Assembly (NCBI RefSeq): GCF_019857225.1
Contig: NZ_JAFJSY010000001.1
Coordinates: 248,001 to 312,000 of the forward strand
Direction: 5' to 3'
Length of the DNA: 64,000 nt
From: Streptomyces plumbidurans
Lineage (GTDB): Bacteria; Actinomycetota; Actinomycetes; Streptomycetales; Streptomycetaceae
Below are positions 60,871-64,000 of the stretch, one piece after another. The notes below the pieces were generated by a model. It did not search any database. It worked only from the letters and a program-made list of their open reading frames with translations, and was not told the origin of the DNA. The stretch's first letter is position 1. Every line of letters begins with the position of its first letter. The position numbers and the translations under genes are program-made.

Positions 60871-62013
60871 TCAGGGCAGCTGACCCGCGTGCCCGGTCGC
60901 CCCGGCCCGCCCCGGCGCTCGCCGCCTGATCGCCACCGTCCGCCCCTGCGTGCCCTCACTGGCCTCCCCGTCCCCTTCCGTCAGCGCTCTGATCAGGCCG
61001 TGGGCCGGGGAGAGACGGCACGCCGGGTCGGTGCGGGAGGGGTCTCCTGTGAGGGCGTAGGACTGGCAGCGGCAGCCGCCGAAGTCCTGGTCGCGGTGGG
61101 AGCAGCTGTGGCAGGGCTCGGGCATCCAGGCGGTGCCGCGGTAGCGGGTGAAGGCCGTGGAGTGGTCCCAGATCCAGGACAGCGGGTGGTCGCGGACGTT
61201 CGGTGGGTCGAGGTCCGGGAGGGAGGCCGCGGCCGGGCAGGGCAGGGCGGTGCCGTCCGGGGTGACCGTGAGCGAGACGGCGCCCCAGCCGCCCATGCAC
61301 GGCTTGGCCTCGCCGTCGAAGTAGTCGGGGACCACCCACACCAGTTCGGGGCCGTCCGGCGCGAGCCGCTCGCGCCAGCGCTCGACGGCGTCCCGGGCCC
61401 GGGTGAGCTGGTCGCGGGTGGGCAGGAGTGCGGCGCGGTTGAGCAGGCCCCAGCCGTAGAACTGGGCGTTGGCCAGTTCGATGCGGTCCACGCCCCAGGC
61501 CAGGCCCAGTTCGACCACGGCGTCCACGGCGTCGAGGTTCTCGCGGTGCAGGACGACGTTGAGGCCGAGCGGGAGACCCGCGTCCCGGACGAGCGCGGCG
61601 GCGCGTTCCTTGTCCGCGAAGGACCTGCGTCCGCCGATCCGGTCGGAGGCGTCCGGGTCGGCGTGCTGCACCGACAGCTGGACGCTGCGCAGCCCGGCGG
61701 CCGTCAGTTCGGACAGCCGCGACCGGTCCAAGCCCACTCCGCTGGTGACCAGTTGGGTGTAGATGCCGGCCTGCTCCGCGGCCGTCACGATCTGTGCGAG
61801 GTCGCGGCGCAACAGCGGCTCGCCACCGGAGAGATGGGTGTGGACCACGCCCAACTCGCCTGCCTGGTGCATTACTTCGGCCCATTGCTGGGTGGTGAGC
61901 TCGCGCGACCGGCGGGTCAGCTCCAGCGGGTTGGAGCAGTATCCGCAGTGCAGCGGGCAGGCGTGGGTGAGTTCGGCGAGCAGGGCCCAGGGGCGGTCGG
62001 GTGCGGTCGTCAT
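60871..62013 (-). CDS. pqqE: PQQ biosynthesis radical SAM protein PqqE
   Basis: The 380-aa product has CPLHCGYC (Cys19, Cys23, Cys26) for the SAM cluster, HLSGGEPLLRRDL, and a SPASM C terminus (KPCMGGWG, LPCPAA, EPCHSCSHRDQDFGGCRCQS, DPACRLS). It cross-links Glu and Tyr of PqqA. ATG 62013 overlaps the pqqD stop (ATGA). The last 35 residues after LIRAL are Gly/Arg-rich and not typical, and they lie in the tandem repeat described above. Confidence 0.95.
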   Translation of the reverse strand: MTTAPDRPWALLAELTHACPLHCGYCSNPLELTRRSRELTTQQWAEVMHQAGELGVVHTHLSGGEPLLRRDLAQIVTAAEQAGIYTQLVTSGVGLDRSRLSELTAAGLRSVQLSVQHADPDASDRIGGRRSFADKERAAALVRDAGLPLGLNVVLHRENLDAVDAVVELGLAWGVDRIELANAQFYGWGLLNRAALLPTRDQLTRARDAVERWRERLAPDGPELVWVVPDYFDGEAKPCMGGWGAVSLTVTPDGTALPCPAAASLPDLDPPNVRDHPLSWIWDHSTAFTRYRGTAWMPEPCHSCSHRDQDFGGCRCQSYALTGDPSRTDPACRLSPAHGLIRALTEGDGEASEGTQGRTVAIRRRAPGRAGATGHAGQLP

Positions 62014-62282
62014 CGTAACCAGCCCTCTGTACGCAGTTGGTCGAGGAAGGCGGGGACGTCGCCGGCCACGGGCGCGCCGGGGAAGCGGTCGGCCAGTTCG
62101 CCGACGATGTCGCCCACGCTGCGGGTGCCGTCGCACAGGCCGACAATCGCTCCGGCCGCGCCCTTGAGCACGACAACGCGTTCGGGGAGCAGCAGCAGGT
62201 CCGTGCCGCGTGCCCGGTCGTGCCGCATGACGACGGCGGGCGCCGGCACGGGCCGCCAGTCGGCCATCGCGGCCACGCTCAC
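62010..62282 (-). CDS. pqqD: PQQ peptide chaperone PqqD, with a TTA codon
   Basis: The 90-aa product (GTG start in a GTGA overlap with pqqC) has RPVPAPAVVMRHDRARGTDL, LLLPERVVVLKGAAGAIVGL and the DFLDQLRTEGWLR-like end typical of PqqD, which presents PqqA to PqqE. Codon 89 (minus strand, + positions 62016-62018 TAA) is TTA, two codons before the stop and 3 nt from the pqqE ATG. bldA dependence is therefore likely. Confidence 0.93.
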   Translation of the reverse strand: MSVAAMADWRPVPAPAVVMRHDRARGTDLLLLPERVVVLKGAAGAIVGLCDGTRSVGDIVGELADRFPGAPVAGDVPAFLDQLRTEGWLR

Positions 62283-63037
62283 GACTCCTCCTCCGGGCCC
62301 GCCCTGTCCACGGCGTCGAGCAGCGACCACAGCACGTCGCACTTGAACCGCAGCGCGGCCACGGCCCGTTCCTGGTCCTGACGGGTGCGGGCCCAGCCGA
62401 GCACGAGGTCGAGCGCTTCGCGGCTGTCGCGCCGCCCCTGGGAGACACGGGTGCGGAAGTAGGCGAGGCCCTCCGGCTCGATCCACCGGTAGTGGCGTTC
62501 GAAGGCGTCGATACGGATGCGCATCAGGTCCGGTGCGGACAGTTCGGTGAGCGATGCGGCGACGGCCTCCAGGGGCGGGTGCAGCCGGCAGAAGTTGACG
62601 TATCCGTCGACCGCCAGCCGTACGCCCGGCAGTACGGCGTCGGCGCCGAGCAGCGTCGCGCGGTCCAGGCCGGCCGCCTCACCGAGCCGCAGCCACCGTT
62701 CGATGCCGCCCTCGCCCGGCCGCTCGCCGTCGTGGTCCTGGATGCGGTGCAGCCACATGCGGCGCAGCGCCGGGGTGTCCAGCTTGGCGAGGATCAGGGC
62801 GTCCTTGACGGGGATGTGGCGCTGGTAGTGGAAGCGGTTGACGATCCAGCGGCGCAGCTCGTCCGGGCTCAGATCGCCGCTGTGCATACGGAGGTTGAAG
62901 GGGTGGCGGTCGTGGTACCGCTCCTCCCCGACCGCGCGCAGGTGTTCCTCGAACTCCGCGCGGCTCCAAGGCTGCGCGGGCGGCGCGGCCGTAGTCGTTG
63001 TGCCTGCCGTAGTCCTTGTGGCTGCCGTGGTCGTCAC
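62279..63037 (-). CDS. pqqC: Pyrroloquinoline-quinone synthase PqqC
   Basis: The 252-aa cofactorless oxidase has the PqqC pattern HPFNLRMHSGDLSPDELRRW, VNRFHYQRHIPVKDALILAK and RHYRWIEPEGLAYFRTRVSQ. It does the final ring closure and oxidation of AHQQ to PQQ. The first roughly 20 residues are a Thr/Ala-rich leader (TTTAATRTTAGTTTTAAPPA) not found in proteobacterial PqqC. It starts with GTG in a GTGA overlap with pqqB. Confidence 0.95.
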   Translation of the reverse strand: MTTTAATRTTAGTTTTAAPPAQPWSRAEFEEHLRAVGEERYHDRHPFNLRMHSGDLSPDELRRWIVNRFHYQRHIPVKDALILAKLDTPALRRMWLHRIQDHDGERPGEGGIERWLRLGEAAGLDRATLLGADAVLPGVRLAVDGYVNFCRLHPPLEAVAASLTELSAPDLMRIRIDAFERHYRWIEPEGLAYFRTRVSQGRRDSREALDLVLGWARTRQDQERAVAALRFKCDVLWSLLDAVDRAGPEEES

Positions 63038-63933
63038 AGCTCGATCACCGTCCCGTCGTTCGCCACCTCGAGGCCCAGCCGGGCGAGCGTCTTGTGCTGG
63101 GGCGCGGCCGGGTCGACGAGGGGATTGGTGTTGTTGAGGTGCGTGTAGAGGCAGCGCGCCGAGAGCCGGGCGAGCCGCTCGGCTGTTCCGTCCGGGCCTT
63201 CGATGGGCAGATGGCCCATGCCGGTCGCGGTGCGCTCGGAGATGCCCGTGCGGCGGGGCTCCTCGTCGTCCCAGAAGGTGCCGTCGACGATGACGCAGTC
63301 GGCCTCGGCGGCGGCCCGGTCGAAGGAGTCCGGCCAGGCGGCCAGTGCGGGGGCGTACAGCGCGGTCGCGCCGGTGCCGGGGTCGTAGAGCCGCAGTGCG
63401 ACGACCCAGGCGTCGTCGTCGGGTGCGTCGGCGGCGTAGCGCGGGCGCTTGCCCGACACCGGGATGCCGGTGATCCGCAGGCCCGGCGTGCCCGGCTCCA
63501 GCGGTTCGGCGCCGCGCCGTGGCAACTCGCGCCAGGTCATGGAGGTGTACGGGGCCAGCACGTCGCCGAGGTGGAGCCGGTCCTGCAGTGCCTCGCGGAC
63601 CGGGGCCGTGGAGATGATCTGGAGGCCGTCGGCCTCGCGCAGCCGTGCGAGGCCGAGGGTGTGGTCGAGTTCGGCGTCGGTGAGGACGATTCCGGCGAGG
63701 GGTGTTTCTCGGGTGCCGGGTCCCGGGTGGAGTTCGGGGCGGCTCTCGATCTGGTCGCCGATGTCGGGGGTCGCGTTGACGACGTACCAGCGGCCGTCGT
63801 CGGTTCGAACGGCCAGGGACGCGTGGCGGCGGCGACGGCGCGGATCCGCGCGTGCCCCGGAGCATCCGGAGCACGCGCAGTTCCACTGAGGGATGCCGCC
63901 GCCCGCGGCGGTGCCGAGTACCAGCAGCAGCAT
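63034..63933 (-). CDS. pqqB: PQQ biosynthesis protein PqqB
   Basis: The 299-aa metallo-beta-lactamase-fold protein has GTAAGGGIPQWNCACSGCSGAR with the Cys cluster, ATPDIGDQI, LTDAELDHTLGLARLREAD, GTFWDDEE and the C-terminal YTHLNNTNPLV. PqqB is an iron hydroxylase acting on the Glu-Tyr intermediate. ATG 63933 lies 8 bp after the pqqA stop and has no ribosome site, so it relies on coupling. Confidence 0.95.
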   Translation of the reverse strand: MLLLVLGTAAGGGIPQWNCACSGCSGARADPRRRRRHASLAVRTDDGRWYVVNATPDIGDQIESRPELHPGPGTRETPLAGIVLTDAELDHTLGLARLREADGLQIISTAPVREALQDRLHLGDVLAPYTSMTWRELPRRGAEPLEPGTPGLRITGIPVSGKRPRYAADAPDDDAWVVALRLYDPGTGATALYAPALAAWPDSFDRAAAEADCVIVDGTFWDDEEPRRTGISERTATGMGHLPIEGPDGTAERLARLSARCLYTHLNNTNPLVDPAAPQHKTLARLGLEVANDGTVIEL

Positions 63934-63941
63934 GGCGCGAT

Positions 63942-64000
63942 TCAGCGGGAGTTGAGGGAGTAGGCGGTGACCTCGAGTGCGGTGTCGACGACCTGGTAGG
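63942..64000 (-). CDS. pqqA: PqqA precursor peptide, 3' part
   Basis: The right edge of the window encodes, on the minus strand, YQVVDTALEVTAYSLNSR-stop. This has the Glu-x3-Tyr (EVTAY) pair that becomes PQQ and resembles the LEVTLYISNR end of known PqqA peptides. Its start lies beyond the window. It is the first gene of pqqABCDE here. Confidence 0.9.
   Translation of the reverse strand, partial: YQVVDTALEVTAYSLNSR

Larger units (their letters stand above)
60393..61083. repeat. Three-copy tandem repeat of about 230 bp derived from the pqqE 3' end
   Basis: The landmark TCAGGGCAGCTG (pqqE stop region on the minus strand) recurs at 60412, 60642 and 60871, periods 230 and 229. Each unit also keeps CCTGATCGCCACCGTCCG and a (G)TAGG(A/T)CTGGC end. 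Copy 3 is the live pqqE end. Copies 1 and 3 are nearly identical for about 80 bp after the landmark; copy 2 is more diverged. The units fill the 475-bp stretch between bioD and pqqE, which otherwise holds no gene. Confidence 0.85.

Noticed and set aside
60642..60959. 105-codon minus-strand frame across the pqqE tandem copies
   Set aside because: Its first half is the live pqqE tail read in another frame and its second half is degenerate copy 2; there is no start signal.

Overview
The window is high-GC actinobacterial DNA and almost certainly a Streptomyces chromosome. The evidence is the dense GC3-biased coding, frequent GTG/TTG starts and ATGA/GTGA overlaps, the rppA-CYP158-cupin pigment operon, an XRE/DUF397/HATPase trio, lone PP2C-type phosphatases, a c-di-AMP riboswitch before an NlpC/P60 hydrolase, and only two TTA codons that I found. 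From memory, much of the gene order (ligase to rppA, pfk, ornithine aminotransferase, urease, bio genes) resembles a core region of the S. coelicolor chromosome. The pqq genes at the right end do not fit that memory and may be accessory.

Layout. 1-7.4 kb: end of a phosphodiester glycosidase gene, a small membrane protein, a secreted PLC-like protein, a three-gene acyl-CoA dehydrogenase/quinone oxidoreductase operon, and a cupin regulator divergent from a CPYC flavoprotein. 7.4-14.9 kb: LigB-type ATP-dependent DNA ligase with a coupled Nudix gene, succinate-semialdehyde dehydrogenase, a TenA-fold protein, and the flaviolin pigment operon rppA-CYP158-momA. 14.9-20.4 kb: FtsX-type ABC transporter divergent from a NarL-type two-component pair. 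20.4-27.7 kb: acyl-CoA dehydrogenase with divergent TetR, peptide deformylase, murT-gatD, phosphofructokinase, CtaG. 27.7-35.4 kb: DUF6777 lipoprotein, Ser/Thr kinase and a 57-aa membrane protein, then a LytT-membrane protein-symporter-LytS operon. 35.4-42.9 kb: Lrp regulator with ddaH-rocD, two PAS/PP2C phosphatases, and an acyltransferase. 43-49.4 kb: tripeptidyl aminopeptidase and urease ureABCFGD. 49.5-55.9 kb: TetR and membrane protein, a Phd/YefM antitoxin divergent from a clpP paralogue, riboswitch plus NlpC/P60 gene, and the XRE/DUF397/HATPase trio. 55.9-64 kb: biotin genes (bioF divergent from bioBAD), then pqqA(partial)-B-C-D-E on the minus strand.

How the genes work together. Five loci have a regulator beside its likely target with a visible inverted or direct repeat between them: the cupin regulator, TetR/fadE, Lrp/ddaH-rocD, TetR/membrane protein and YefM-type antitoxin/clpP. 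The two PAS/PP2C phosphatases and the HATPase protein look like partner-switching parts. The biotin and PQQ operons converge across a roughly 230-bp tandem repeat made of three diverged copies of the 3' end of pqqE.

The observations most worth a second look are: (1) the antitoxin-clpP divergon with TGTACA operator cores; (2) the triplicated pqqE tail; (3) a TTA codon at the pqqD/pqqE overlap and another in the XRE regulator; (4) paired Lrp-like operators 31 bp apart; (5) a Cys-His repeat tail on BioB; (6) dispersed GC-rich repeats in intergenic DNA and inside operons.

I saw no tRNA, rRNA, CRISPR array, transposase or integrase.
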